Source: JAAYHG01 sp012735455
GTDB lineage: Bacteria > Bacillota > DTU030 > DUMP01
Reading direction: 5' to 3'
DNA: 64,000 nucleotides
Assembly (NCBI GenBank): GCA_050951365.1
Contig: JBMNIX010000010.1
Coordinates: 186,001 to 250,000, forward strand
Part shown: positions 1-8,224 of the stretch, in pieces
Layout of the letters: each line of letters opens with the position of its first letter
How positions within the stretch are numbered: position 1 is the stretch's first letter
Program-made: the position numbers and the translations under genes
The notes under the pieces: generated by a model
What the model was told of the DNA's origin: nothing
The model's input: only the letters and a program-made list of their open reading frames with translations
Database searches by the model: none

Positions 1-1193
1 CACTGCTTCCTTTGTTATTTGTACCTTGACCACATCGGTGCGCGACGGGATATCGTACATAACCTCCAGCATGATCTCCTCTAGGATAGACCGGAGACCC
101 CGTGCACCGGTGTTGCGCCTAATGGCTTCGGCGGCAATGGCCCTGAGCGCCTCCGGGTCAAATTCCAGCTTACAGTTGTCCAACTCAAAGAATTTTTGAT
201 ACTGGCGAACCAGGGCATTCTTGGGCTCCACCAGAATCCGAATCAAGGCCTCTTCGTCCAGCGCATCCAAGGTGACAATGATCGGCACACGCCCCACGAA
301 CTCCGGAATAAGGCCGAACTTCAAGAGGTCTTCTGGCAGGATATGCTTGATAATCTCGCCTACTTTCCGGTTGTTACGCGGCTGAATGTCGGCACCAAAA
401 CCCATGGTCTTCTGGTTGATACGGTTTTGGATGATCTTGTCTATGCCCTCAAAAGCCCCGCCCACAATGAAAAGGATGTTGGTAGTGTCGATCTGGATAA
501 ACTCCTGATGCGGATGCTTGCGTCCCCCCTGGGGTGGTACACTGGCCACGGTCCCTTCAAGGATTTTCAGTAAGGCCTGCTGCACACCTTCGCCGGAGAC
601 ATCCCGGGTAATGGACGGATTTTCCGACTTACGAGCGATCTTATCGATCTCGTCAATGTAGACGATGCCCTTCTCCGCCTTCTCGATGTCGTAATCAGCA
701 GCCTGAATCAATTTGAGCAGGATGTTTTCCACATCCTCACCAACATAACCTGCCTCTGTGAGAGACGTTGCATCGGCTATGGCAAAGGGCACGTTCAGGA
801 TCTTGGCCAGGGTTTGGGCGAGGAGCGTCTTACCAGAACCGGTGGGTCCCAACATAACGATGTTGCTCTTATGCAGCTCTACATCGTCCACGCGTGATCC
901 TACGTTGATACGCTTGTAGTGGTTGTAGACAGCCACGGCCAAGCTTTTCTTGGCCCGGTCCTGGGAGATAACATACTGGTCCAAGATGGCGGCGATTTCT
1001 TTTGGTTTGGGGATATCTTTCAGCTCGAGCTCCAGGTCGTCCGACAGCTCTTCCTCAATAATTTCATTGCAGAGCTCTATGCACTCATCGCAGATATAGA
1101 CGCCAGGGCCGGCCACCAACTTGCGAACCTGATCTTGGGTTTTGCCACAAAACGAACACTTAAGCTGGCCCTTTTCGTCGTTAACTTGAACAT
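1..1193 (-). CDS. clpX: ATP-dependent Clp protease ATP-binding subunit ClpX (partial, start frame broken)
   Basis: ClpX is the AAA+ unfoldase that feeds substrates to ClpP. The minus strand encodes the N-terminal zinc-binding domain (CSFCGK, then CDECIELC), Walker A (GPTGSGKT), Walker B (VYIDEID) and the sensor region, and runs off the left edge with only a short C-terminal tail missing. It lies just downstream of clpP, the usual Firmicute order. A G-rich ribosome site precedes an ATG at 1193, but that ATG is one base out of frame with the zinc domain. Adding one base near 1185 restores a typical MFK-NDEKGQLKCSFC start. No other start codon is available upstream in the zinc-domain frame, so a one-base deletion (probably consensus error) is inferred. 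Confidence 0.93.
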
Positions 1194-1205
1194 GGTTTCC
1201 CCCCC

Positions 1206-1799
1206 TTACACCTTGACACCTCGCCGTTCCATCACCTCATCAATCAGGCCGTATTCTCTGGCTTCCTGTGCAGACATGAAAAAGTCACGGTCGGTGTCAC
1301 GTTGAATCCGCTCCATTGGTTGACCAGTGTGCTTTACCAAGATCTCGTTCAACACCTCACGCATGCGAAGAATCTCCTTGGCGTGAATAGCAATGTCCGC
1401 TGCCTGACCCTGTACACCACCTAGTGGTTGGTGGATCATAATGCGGGAGTTTGGTAGTGCAAAACGCTTACCCTTTTCACCAGCCGCCAAGAGCACCGCA
1501 CCCATGCTTGCTGCCAGCCCCATACAGATGGTGCTAACGGCCGGTTTAATATACTGCAGGGTATCATAAATAGCAAGTCCTGCAGCCACAGAGCCACCAG
1601 GTGAATTTATATAGAGAAAAATGTCCTTGTCTGGATCTTCCGCCTCGAGAAAGAGTAGCTGAGCAATAACGGTGTTGGCCACAACTTCGTCAATGGCGCT
1701 CCCGAGAAATACTATGCGGTCTTTCAGGAGCCGAGAATAGATATCGTATGCCCTCTCGCCACGGTTGGTCTGCTCAACCACCATCGGTACTAAATTCAA
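1206..1799 (-). CDS. clpP: ATP-dependent Clp protease proteolytic subunit ClpP
   Basis: Serine peptidase subunit of the cytoplasmic ClpXP/ClpCP protease, 197 residues, the usual length. The catalytic triad is visible: Ser98 in GLAASMGA, His123 in MIHQPLGG and Asp172 in DTDRDFF. The start is a TTG giving MNLVPMVVEQTNRGER, which matches the family N-terminus and has a G-rich Shine-Dalgarno about 7 bases upstream. It lies between tig and clpX, which is the standard protein-quality-control cluster. No CtsR operator repeat was recognised in the 88 bases upstream. Confidence 0.98.
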   Translation of the reverse strand: MNLVPMVVEQTNRGERAYDIYSRLLKDRIVFLGSAIDEVVANTVIAQLLFLEAEDPDKDIFLYINSPGGSVAAGLAIYDTLQYIKPAVSTICMGLAASMGAVLLAAGEKGKRFALPNSRIMIHQPLGGVQGQAADIAIHAKEILRMREVLNEILVKHTGQPMERIQRDTDRDFFMSAQEAREYGLIDEVMERRGVKV

Positions 1800-1887
1800 G
1801 TTAGCACCCCCTGAAGTTTTCCTTCACCGGATGAGTACAGTCAAAGTGCCTGCCGACACCCGCAAGTGTTCCCGAAAGGAGCTGGGT

Positions 1888-3237
1888 TTAATCACCTTGA
1901 GAAGCATCTTCGCTGGACTGAGCCTCTTCCTCCTCGCTTTCGCCGGCAGCGGTCTCAGTGATATCAGCCTTATCAAGCAGGAAAGCCACGGCCGCCTCCC
2001 TAAGCAGGCTCCGCTCTACCATGTCCTTGGTCCCGTCTTCAGTCCACTCCTTAATACGCTTCTCCGGGTTCTTTTGACCCTGGGCCATTCTTTCCAGCGT
2101 CTCGGTAACCTTCTCTGGTGTCACAGTCAGGTTTTCAGCCTTGGCTATGGCGTCCAGCAAGAGCTCTGTCTTGACCTGGTTCAACGCTGCAGGCTTAAAC
2201 TCCTCCTCCACCTTTTCCGGAGTGGTTTCCCTAATCTCGCAGTATTTATCCAGGCTCAGACCACGGTGGGCAAGCTCGTGCTCAAAGTTGTGCAACAGGG
2301 TATGCGCTCTCCGTGCCACCAGGACATCAGGTACTTCAATCTCAGTTTTCTCTAAAGCGCGGCGAATAACCTGTGCTTCCATGAGCTCACGGATACGGCG
2401 TTCGGCAGCCTCCGATAGATTCTGACGGATGGCATTTCTTAGTTCTTCCAAGGTACCAAACTCACTTACGTCTTTGGCAAACTCGTCGTCTAATGGAGCC
2501 AGGGATTTCTTGTGCACTTCCTTAACGGTAACAGTAAACAGAGCCTCTTTGCCCGCCACTTCACTGACGCGGAAATCAGCCGGAAGTGTTAGCTTAACTT
2601 CTTTAGTCTCACCTTTTTTCGCCCCGGCCAAACCTTCGCTCAGGCCGGGGAAAAATCCTGGCGCCCCAACCACCAGCGGCATGTTTTCAGCTTGGCTACC
2701 CTCAAAAGACTCACCGTCCACAGTGCCACGAAAATCCGCCATGATGAGATCACCTTCTGCAGCGGGTTCTTCCGAAGTGCTGAAGGTTGCGTGCCTTTCC
2801 TGCAGGTCCTTGAGCACCGCATCTACCTGCTCTTCCGTGATCTCCACTTTTTGCTTATTTACCGGAAGGCCTGTATACTCACCTAGTTGTACCTGGGGCA
2901 TAACCTCCACTGTGGCTGTAAAGACAAGGGGCTGATCCTCCTCTATTTTTACTTCTTCCACCAGGGGCTTGTCAATGGGGTCCAGTCCCTGCTCTGCCAC
3001 AGCTTGGCTGTATGCCTCGGGGAGAAGGAGTTCCAGCGCCTCGTCATAGATGGCTTCTTTACCTAGCTTCAGTTCCAGTACCGGCCGCGGCACTCGCCCG
3101 CGGCGAAACCCAGGTATGTTTACCCGCCGAGCCAAGGAGCGCACAGCAGTATTGATGGCGGCGTTAACTTTCTCCTTTTCTACCTCTACTTCTAGGCGGA
3201 CCTTGTTCTTCTCTAGCTGCTCTAGCTTGACCTCCAA
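1888..3237 (-). CDS. tig: Trigger factor (ribosome-associated chaperone and prolyl isomerase)
   Basis: Ribosome-bound chaperone with three parts: the N-terminal ribosome-binding domain (signature GFRRGRVPRPVLE), a central FKBP-type PPIase domain (from EGDLIMADFRGTVDGESFEGSQAENMPLVVG), and the helical C-terminal arm ending in an acidic tail. I chose the TTG at 3237 because AAGGAGG lies 8 bases upstream and the protein then begins LEVKLEQLEKNKVRLEVEVEKE like the family; the open frame extends 23 codons further without support. Product is 449 residues, close to the family norm. It heads the tig-clpP-clpX cluster. Confidence 0.97.
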   Translation of the reverse strand: MEVKLEQLEKNKVRLEVEVEKEKVNAAINTAVRSLARRVNIPGFRRGRVPRPVLELKLGKEAIYDEALELLLPEAYSQAVAEQGLDPIDKPLVEEVKIEEDQPLVFTATVEVMPQVQLGEYTGLPVNKQKVEITEEQVDAVLKDLQERHATFSTSEEPAAEGDLIMADFRGTVDGESFEGSQAENMPLVVGAPGFFPGLSEGLAGAKKGETKEVKLTLPADFRVSEVAGKEALFTVTVKEVHKKSLAPLDDEFAKDVSEFGTLEELRNAIRQNLSEAAERRIRELMEAQVIRRALEKTEIEVPDVLVARRAHTLLHNFEHELAHRGLSLDKYCEIRETTPEKVEEEFKPAALNQVKTELLLDAIAKAENLTVTPEKVTETLERMAQGQKNPEKRIKEWTEDGTKDMVERSLLREAAVAFLLDKADITETAAGESEEEEAQSSEDASQGD

Positions 3238-3271
3238 ACAGGAAACCTCCTTACCCAATTTATATGTTGAG

Positions 3272-3315
3272 TCGCTCTCGATTGTACTACAATAGAGATC
3301 GGCCACAAGCCCTTT
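3272..3315 (-). promoter_or_regulatory. Candidate promoter with palindromic -10 region upstream of tig
   Basis: On the minus strand TTGTGG and TACAAT are separated by 16 bases, about 40 bases upstream of the trigger factor ribosome site. The -10 box is half of a perfect 13-base palindrome, ATTGTAGTACAAT (3281-3293), which could be an operator or chance. Confidence 0.35.
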
Positions 3316-3424
3316 GAGTTTATATGCCTTGAATTAACCTTGTATCTACCATCTTCTGTAGTATTACTTCTACGCAGAGGATAATTCTCCTTCAGCCTGC
3401 TTCCACGCCATTCTCTCACCATTA

Positions 3425-3459
3425 ACCAATAAAGGAAAGTCCCGGTGTCACACCGGGAC
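3425..3459 (-). terminator. Rho-independent terminator downstream of the ggt-like gene
   Basis: Perfect 9-bp inverted repeat GTCCCGGTG / CACCGGGAC with a 3-base loop (3439-3459). On the minus strand it is followed by TTTCCTTTATT. It lies about 115 bases past the stop of the gamma-glutamyltransferase-like gene and isolates it from tig. Confidence 0.75.
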
Positions 3460-3573
3460 CGCAAAGCCCAGTAGGCGTTCTAGGCACACCCAGCTAATTT
3501 TAGCACTCCTTCCTTTAACCTGCAAGCAAAGTTAGGTAAGAAGCCTCAACTTTCTCGCGTAATTTAATCAGAA

Positions 3574-5199
3574 TTAGATCCCGATAGCTAAGCCTTCCAC
3601 TCGATGGTCAGAAGCACCCACTAAGAGTCCTGTCTCAGGATCCACCATAATGATCTGGGCTCCACCGCCGCCTTCCCAGGGACCACGTTGTACCACCTTA
3701 TGCCCCTTTTGCGACAAAGCGGATAGTGTAGCGCCGGGAAAACGCGACTCCAGTTGCAACTCGTAGGGCTTATCTAGATTAATCATATCTGTTCCAGGGA
3801 AAGAGAGCCAGCGAGGAAAGTCTACTGCCTCCTGCGGTCCGGCTCCATGATCCAGTATAAGGGACAGTATCTGCAGATTCCACTGTGGCTGGCCATCGCC
3901 ACCGAAGGTGCCGCCCGCCAGGTAAAGATCCTTGTCCTGAAAAACCATGTAACAGTTCAGGGTATGCATGGGCTTTTTGCCTGGCGCCAAGGAATTCGGG
4001 TGTTCAGGTACCAAGTTGAAGGAGCGACCAGCACGGTTATTCAACACCACTCCAGTTCCAGGTACCACAACACCGGAACCAAAGTTAAAGGCAATACTGT
4101 GAATGAAGACGCAGGCATTACCCGCCTCATCTACAGCCACAAAGATAGTGGTGTCGCCCTCGCTGGGACCATAAGGGGTGTAGCGATCTTGTTTGGCTGT
4201 GGCTCGGTTAATACCGGCCAGACGCTCCCGAGCCCACTCTTTGGAGATCAGTTTGTCTACATCAAACCCTGTGGCTTTAGGATCACCGGCATAGCGATTT
4301 CGATCCTCAAAAGCCAGCTTCACTGCCTCTACCATAAGATGGACACATTCCGCCCCTAAAGGATCCATCTCAGAAAGGGGGGCAGGCTCCACAATGTTCA
4401 GCTCCTCAAGCAGGGTGAAGCCTTGGGATACGGGCGCGTTTTCATACACAGTATAGCCTCGGTAAGTGGTGGCAAGAGGCTCGTACACCTCCAAACTGTG
4501 CCGCTTGAACTCGGCACCGGTGAAGAGACCCCCCGTTGCCTCGTTCAGTTGATAGAAGCCGGCAGCAAACGGCCCGTCATAGAACCAAGTGCTGCCGCCG
4601 GCGGCAAACTCAGTCAGAGTTTTGGCCAAATCCGGCTGGTACAGAATTTCACCAACAGCAGGCACCTTGCCACCAGGCAGAAAAACCCTCGCCCCTTCAC
4701 CGTAACGGCGGAGTTTCTCCGCCTGCTCCCGAATGTTATGGTGCAGGAGCGGACTAATAACAAAACCTTCCTGGGCAATGCGGATTGCCGGGGCAAAGGC
4801 CCGTTCTAGCTTCCAGGTGCCGAAGCGCATGGCAGCCTCGGAAAAGGCCAAGGGAGCACCTGGCACAGCCACCGAAAGGATTCCTTCTTGCGGCATGAGG
4901 TTTAAAGCAGAGGAAGCAAAGTGCTCAATGGTAGCAGCATCGCCAGCGGTACCACTGCTGCCCACACCGGTAACTGTGCCGCTCCTCTTATCATAATAGA
5001 GGAAGAAAGCATCACCACCCAGCCCGCACATATCCGGCAGGACAACACTGGTTACACCAGCCATGGTGAGGCAGGCATCCATAGCGTTGCCGCCCTCTTG
5101 CAAAGCTTTGACCCCCTCTAAGGCCGCCAGGGGGTGGGCCGCCGCCACCATACCGTATTTGCCTAAAGTAGCGTGGTGAAAGCGTCCATGGAATTTCAT
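3574..5199 (-). CDS. Gamma-glutamyltransferase family N-terminal nucleophile hydrolase, cytoplasmic (YwrD-like)
   Basis: Self-processing amidohydrolase of the gamma-glutamyltranspeptidase family, 541 residues. The large-subunit portion comes first. The expected autocleavage site is GDTT, with Thr350 the likely nucleophile of the small subunit, followed by FGSG and the oxyanion/ligand segment PHTL-like PMHTLNC and GGTFGGDGQPQ. There is no signal peptide, unlike secreted Ggt, so it resembles the B. subtilis YwrD type or related hydrolases such as oxamate amidohydrolase; the substrate is unknown. Divergent from threonine ammonia-lyase and followed by its own terminator, so probably a single-gene transcript. 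Confidence 0.85.
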   Translation of the reverse strand: MKFHGRFHHATLGKYGMVAAAHPLAALEGVKALQEGGNAMDACLTMAGVTSVVLPDMCGLGGDAFFLYYDKRSGTVTGVGSSGTAGDAATIEHFASSALNLMPQEGILSVAVPGAPLAFSEAAMRFGTWKLERAFAPAIRIAQEGFVISPLLHHNIREQAEKLRRYGEGARVFLPGGKVPAVGEILYQPDLAKTLTEFAAGGSTWFYDGPFAAGFYQLNEATGGLFTGAEFKRHSLEVYEPLATTYRGYTVYENAPVSQGFTLLEELNIVEPAPLSEMDPLGAECVHLMVEAVKLAFEDRNRYAGDPKATGFDVDKLISKEWARERLAGINRATAKQDRYTPYGPSEGDTTIFVAVDEAGNACVFIHSIAFNFGSGVVVPGTGVVLNNRAGRSFNLVPEHPNSLAPGKKPMHTLNCYMVFQDKDLYLAGGTFGGDGQPQWNLQILSLILDHGAGPQEAVDFPRWLSFPGTDMINLDKPYELQLESRFPGATLSALSQKGHKVVQRGPWEGGGGAQIIMVDPETGLLVGASDHRVEGLAIGI

Positions 5200-5430
5200 C
5201 CTACTACAGATATCCCCCTTCTTCTTGCTTTTTCTTTTCTAAGCTTAATTTAGAATTCGTTGTCCCCTGCCCAAGTCCTGCCATAAGCACCGGACCAGAA
5301 CGAAGCACCTCTCTTCCACGTTTTGGCATGAGTATTGAACGGAGAAGGATTCCGCTCTCGTTGCAGCGAAATCCTACAGAAACGCTGCCTTGCTGGAAAC
5401 AGCGCGGAGCAGAAGGGGTGGGATGGGAAC

Positions 5431-6378
5431 ATGAACCTGAAAGCAGTTCTTGAAGCACGAGAAATACTAAAAGGCGTAATCAATCCGACATCGCTACAGT
5501 TCTCTGAGACCTTCAGCCGTATGGCAGGCTGCCAGGTCTTCCTGAAGCCGGAAAACCTGCAGAAGACCGGGTCCTTTAAGGTCCGCGGCGCGTACAATAA
5601 AATGGTCCATCTTTCAGGAGAGGAACGAACCCGCGGCATAGTAGCTCACTCATCAGGCAACCACGCCCAAGGGGTCGCCTATGCCGCCCAAAGGCTTGGT
5701 TTGAAGGCCACCATTGTCATGCCGGAGTCGGCCTCCCCGCCCAAGGTAACGGCCACACGCGGATATGGTGCCCAGGTTATCCTCTATGGCCCAGGTTCCT
5801 TAGAGGCAACAGCGAAAGCCAGAGAGCTTATGGCCGAGCACGGCTATACCCTGGTTCCTCCCTTTGACGATCCGTACATCATTGCCGGGCAGGGGACAAT
5901 TGCCCTCGAGATCCTAGACGAAATCCCAGACATCGACGTTATCATAACACCATGCAGCGGCGGCGGACTTCTCTCCGGAATCGCTGTGGCAGCAAAGGCC
6001 AAGAAGCCAAACATTAGGGTGTACGGCGTTCAACCGGAAAACTCTTGCGCCATGAAGCAGTCCCTGGACAAAGGAGAGCCCGTCACCATTGCCTCCGCTG
6101 TAACTGTTGCTGACGGCCTTATCGCCCGGCGCCCCGGCAACCTAACCTTTGACCTTGTTAAGCGCTTGGTGGAGGACATCGTCCTGGTGAGCGAAGAGGA
6201 CATACTCAGCGCCCACAAACTCCTGCTGGAACGCGCTAAGCTATTGGTGGAACCCTCCGGCGCCACCGTCTTGGCTGCCCTGCTGAATGGTAAAGTAGCC
6301 CGCCCCGGCGAAAAAGTCGCCCTGGTGTTAAGCGGTGGCAACGCTAACTTGAACGCCCTAGCTAAGCTTTGGCTCTGA
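5431..6378 (+). CDS. Threonine ammonia-lyase (threonine dehydratase), short catabolic form
   Basis: Fold-type II PLP enzyme that deaminates threonine to 2-oxobutanoate. The PLP lysine is in TGSFKVRGAY, the phosphate-binding glycine loop is CSGGGLLSG, and SSGNHAQG is the substrate/cofactor asparagine loop. I chose ATG 5431 (315 residues) because MNLKAVLEAREILKGV aligns with the family start and AAGGGGTGGG lies upstream; the open frame before it (from 5335) has no such support. There is no C-terminal ACT domain, so it is like TdcB rather than feedback-regulated IlvA. It ends in a clear terminator, so it is monocistronic. Confidence 0.93.
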   Translation: MNLKAVLEAREILKGVINPTSLQFSETFSRMAGCQVFLKPENLQKTGSFKVRGAYNKMVHLSGEERTRGIVAHSSGNHAQGVAYAAQRLGLKATIVMPESASPPKVTATRGYGAQVILYGPGSLEATAKARELMAEHGYTLVPPFDDPYIIAGQGTIALEILDEIPDIDVIITPCSGGGLLSGIAVAAKAKKPNIRVYGVQPENSCAMKQSLDKGEPVTIASAVTVADGLIARRPGNLTFDLVKRLVEDIVLVSEEDILSAHKLLLERAKLLVEPSGATVLAALLNGKVARPGEKVALVLSGGNANLNALAKLWL

Positions 6379-6384
6379 CAAAAA

Positions 6385-6424
6385 GGGAGCGATCTGCCTT
6401 GTAAATCGCTCCTTTATCTTATTT
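6385..6424 (+). terminator. Rho-independent terminator of threonine ammonia-lyase gene
   Basis: Stem GGAGCGAT (6386-6393) with ATCGCTCC (6405-6412), then TTTATCTTATTTT on the plus strand, 7 bases after the stop codon. Confidence 0.88.
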
Positions 6425-6541
6425 TCATCAACAGGAGCCCAATGACTGTAGCCCTTGCGCCAGTAGTCAGCACCCCCGTAGATCTCTTCGCCCCGGCCCA
6501 TTACAAATACCTGGACTAACGTTGACACAGCCGTCGCCCAC

Positions 6542-7186
6542 TCACTTTCCTACAATGGGATGCCGGATCACTGTTCTTAGCTTCTCAGGAGCGGTTTTGC
6601 GCGGGTCATTAAGGTAAATCTCATGGTGTTGACGCAGGCCAGACATTTCCGTGCGGTACCCGTTCGTTTCAATAAACTCTTCCAGTGCCGCGATTGTGGG
6701 CTCCTCGTTATCATAGGGACCGATATGCATGATCTGAGCGCACAAACCCTCCTCGAAATCCTGAAGCCGCGCTAATGATGTGCCTAGCCCTGGCTTTTTC
6801 TTTGCCAGGGTTACCTTTGCCCTTTCAAAAACCTCTTGAGTGACAAACTCCGGCTGCCGGATCATTACCACCCAGCTAAAATCGTCCTTTCTTCCAATAG
6901 CATTAACACTTCTGCCGGAAGCGCTCCCCTCAAACCACCACAGTCCTTCCAGCGGCGGCACTACGTAATCGAAGTACCCCTCTGGTCTTGTGTCGCCCTT
7001 CTTGGCCATCTTGATTGCATAAGATAAACCATACAGAACCTCTACAGCCTCCTTATAAGCGGTGGAAGTGTTGGGATTGCCCTTGCCATTCACCATAATA
7101 AAACGCACCTTCGGTACATTAATGATACTTGGTTTCTGTGGTAAGTATAGGTCTTTGTACTCTTTCTTAAAATCGAACGCGGCCAT
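6542..7186 (-). CDS. GyrI-like small-molecule-binding domain protein
   Basis: 214-residue stand-alone protein of the GyrI-like/SOUL-type fold (family relatives bind small hydrophobic ligands or act as effector domains of regulators). It begins MAAFDFKKEYKDLY and contains the family blocks KVRFIMVNGKGNPN, GYFDYVVPPLEGLWW, and near the C-terminus HIGPYDNEEPTIAALEEFIETNGY, ending IRHPIVGK. There is no DNA-binding domain. I preferred ATG 7186 to the GTG two codons earlier because GAGGGGG is 8 bases from the ATG. The cellular function is unknown. Confidence 0.85.
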   Translation of the reverse strand: MAAFDFKKEYKDLYLPQKPSIINVPKVRFIMVNGKGNPNTSTAYKEAVEVLYGLSYAIKMAKKGDTRPEGYFDYVVPPLEGLWWFEGSASGRSVNAIGRKDDFSWVVMIRQPEFVTQEVFERAKVTLAKKKPGLGTSLARLQDFEEGLCAQIMHIGPYDNEEPTIAALEEFIETNGYRTEMSGLRQHHEIYLNDPRKTAPEKLRTVIRHPIVGK

Positions 7187-7392
7187 TAACACGAGCCCCC
7201 TCTTTGCTCACAAATCAGGTATCTACCATGTCCCAAACCTATTATGCCATACCAAACCAGGAACTGCCACTTTGGTTTCAAAGTGTTGGCCAAGACGCCA
7301 GCCTGCTTTGCGCCAAGACCCGAAAGCCCCCCGGGGAGAAGAGAGTTTGACTTGGTTTTTCCCTCCGTGTCCTTTTTCTTTCCGCACTCATA

Positions 7393-7418
7393 GAAAAGCG
7401 GGGCTTAGCGGCCCCGCT
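7393..7418 (-). terminator. Second hairpin, probable terminator behind the tRNA array
   Basis: Perfect 8-bp stem AGCGGGGC / GCCCCGCT (7397-7404 with 7411-7418). On the minus strand it is followed by TTTTCTAT. It lies about 90 bases past the first tRNA-operon terminator, so it may be a backup terminator. Confidence 0.55.
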
Positions 7419-7508
7419 ACACTGGGTGATAGGCATTTGGAACAAACAATTCCAGAAATCATTAGCCGATATTGGGCCCATTTTGCGGGATGATTCTTTT
7501 TGTGCAGC

Positions 7509-7532
7509 AAAAAAGAAAAGGCCCGAAGGCCT
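7509..7532 (-). terminator. Terminator of the tRNA operon
   Basis: On the minus strand AGGCC-TTCG-GGCCT is followed by TTTCTTTTTT, 22 bases past the CCA end of tRNA-Leu. UUCG is a stable tetraloop. Confidence 0.85.
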
Positions 7533-7553
7533 CGATATTACTTGATTTGTTAC

Positions 7554-7640
7554 TGGTGCGGACGGAGGGACTCGAACCCTCAAGGAGGTTACTCCACTAG
7601 ATCCTAAGTCTAGCGCGTCTGCCAGTTCCGCCACGTCCGC
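7554..7640 (-). tRNA. tRNA-Leu (anticodon TAG)
   Basis: Class II tRNA with a long variable arm. Acceptor stem GCGGACG/CGTCCGC, anticodon loop CTTAGGA between CTAGA and TCTAG, T-loop GGTTCGAGTCC, and an encoded CCA end. Last gene of the array. Confidence 0.96.
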
Positions 7641-7666
7641 AGACCTAATACCGGCATGAAAACAAT

Positions 7667-7741
7667 TGGCTGGGGCGGCTGGATTCGAACCAACGCATGC
7701 AGGATCCAAAGTCCCGTGCCTTACCGCTTGGCTACGCCCCA
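7667..7741 (-). tRNA. tRNA-Gln (anticodon TTG)
   Basis: Acceptor TGGGGCG/CGCCCCA, anticodon loop CTTTGGA, T-loop GGTTCGAATCC, encoded CCA. Confidence 0.96.
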
Positions 7742-7763
7742 GCATGGACTGCATAGATCAAGA

Positions 7764-7788
7764 AAGAAATCGCAGAATGCGATTTCTT
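7764..7788 (-). repeat. Perfect hairpin between tRNA-His and tRNA-Gln
   Basis: Inverted repeat AAGAAATCGCA / TGCGATTTCTT, 11 bp with a 3-base loop, followed on the minus strand by TCTTGATC. It could be a partial terminator or a processing element inside the tRNA array; the weak T-tract makes efficient termination uncertain. Confidence 0.6.
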
Positions 7789-7800
7789 AGTTCACTTAGT

Positions 7801-7878
7801 TGGGGTGAATGGTGGGATTCGAACCCACGACCCCCAGAGCCACAATCTGGTGCTCTAACCAACTGAGCTACATTCACC
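7801..7878 (-). tRNA. tRNA-His (anticodon GTG)
   Basis: Acceptor GTGAATG/CATTCAC with an extra 5' G (G-1) opposite C73, anticodon loop TTGTGGC, encoded CCA. Confidence 0.96.
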
Positions 7879-7930
7879 ACATTCGCCTAGGACAGTATAG
7901 CAAAAACAAGAAATATCGTCAAGGTGTAAA

Positions 7931-8006
7931 TGGCGTCCTGGGAGGGACTCGAACCCCCAGCCGACGGCTTAGAAGGCCGTTGCTCTATCCGTTGAGCTAC
8001 CAGGAC
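7931..8006 (-). tRNA. tRNA-Arg (anticodon TCT)
   Basis: Acceptor GTCCTGG/CCAGGAC, anticodon loop CTTCTAA, T-loop GGTTCGAGTCC, encoded CCA. Confidence 0.96.
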
Positions 8007-8020
8007 CCAGAAAATGCAAA

Positions 8021-8096
8021 TGGAGCGGGAAACGGGACTCGAACCCGCGACACCCAGCTTGGAAGGCTGGTGCTCTACCAACTGAGCTACTCCCGC
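8021..8096 (-). tRNA. tRNA-Gly (anticodon TCC)
   Basis: Acceptor beginning GCGGGAG, anticodon loop CTTCCAA between CCAGC and GCTGG, encoded CCA. Confidence 0.96.
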
Positions 8097-8126
8097 TTCT
8101 TTATTTCTAGTTTACCTCATCACAAA

Positions 8127-8203
8127 TGGTCGGGGCGATAGGATTCGAACCTACGACCCCATGGTCCCAAACCATGTGCGCTACCAAACTGCGCTACGCC
8201 CCG
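8127..8203 (-). tRNA. tRNA-Pro (anticodon TGG)
   Basis: Acceptor CGGGGCG/CGCCCCG, anticodon loop TTTGGGA between CATGG and CCATG, encoded CCA. First gene of the six-tRNA array. It starts 22 bases after the YfcE-like gene, so the array may be read from the operon upstream. Confidence 0.96.
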
Positions 8204-8224
8204 GCCTGCGCTTTATATTATAGC

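Larger units (their letters stand above)
7187..7553. other. Non-coding interval between GyrI-like gene and tRNA cluster
   Basis: No supported coding sequence. It holds the upstream region of the GyrI-like gene and two minus-strand hairpins downstream of the tRNA array (listed separately). I see no recognisable riboswitch or small-RNA consensus. Confidence 0.6.

Noticed and set aside
1800..1887. CtsR operator upstream of clpP
   Set aside because: Only one AGTCAAA-like heptad is present; the tandem repeat is missing.
1765..2425. Open frames on the plus strand opposite trigger factor
   Set aside because: Shadows of a well-conserved gene; no ribosome site and no family features.
5204..5458. 84-codon minus-strand frame directly upstream of the ggt-like gene
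   Set aside because: Overlaps the start of threonine ammonia-lyase and its leader, reads like random sequence, and has no start signal.
7278..8141. Several open frames across the tRNA array
   Set aside because: They translate tRNA genes; similar spurious proteins appear in databases.
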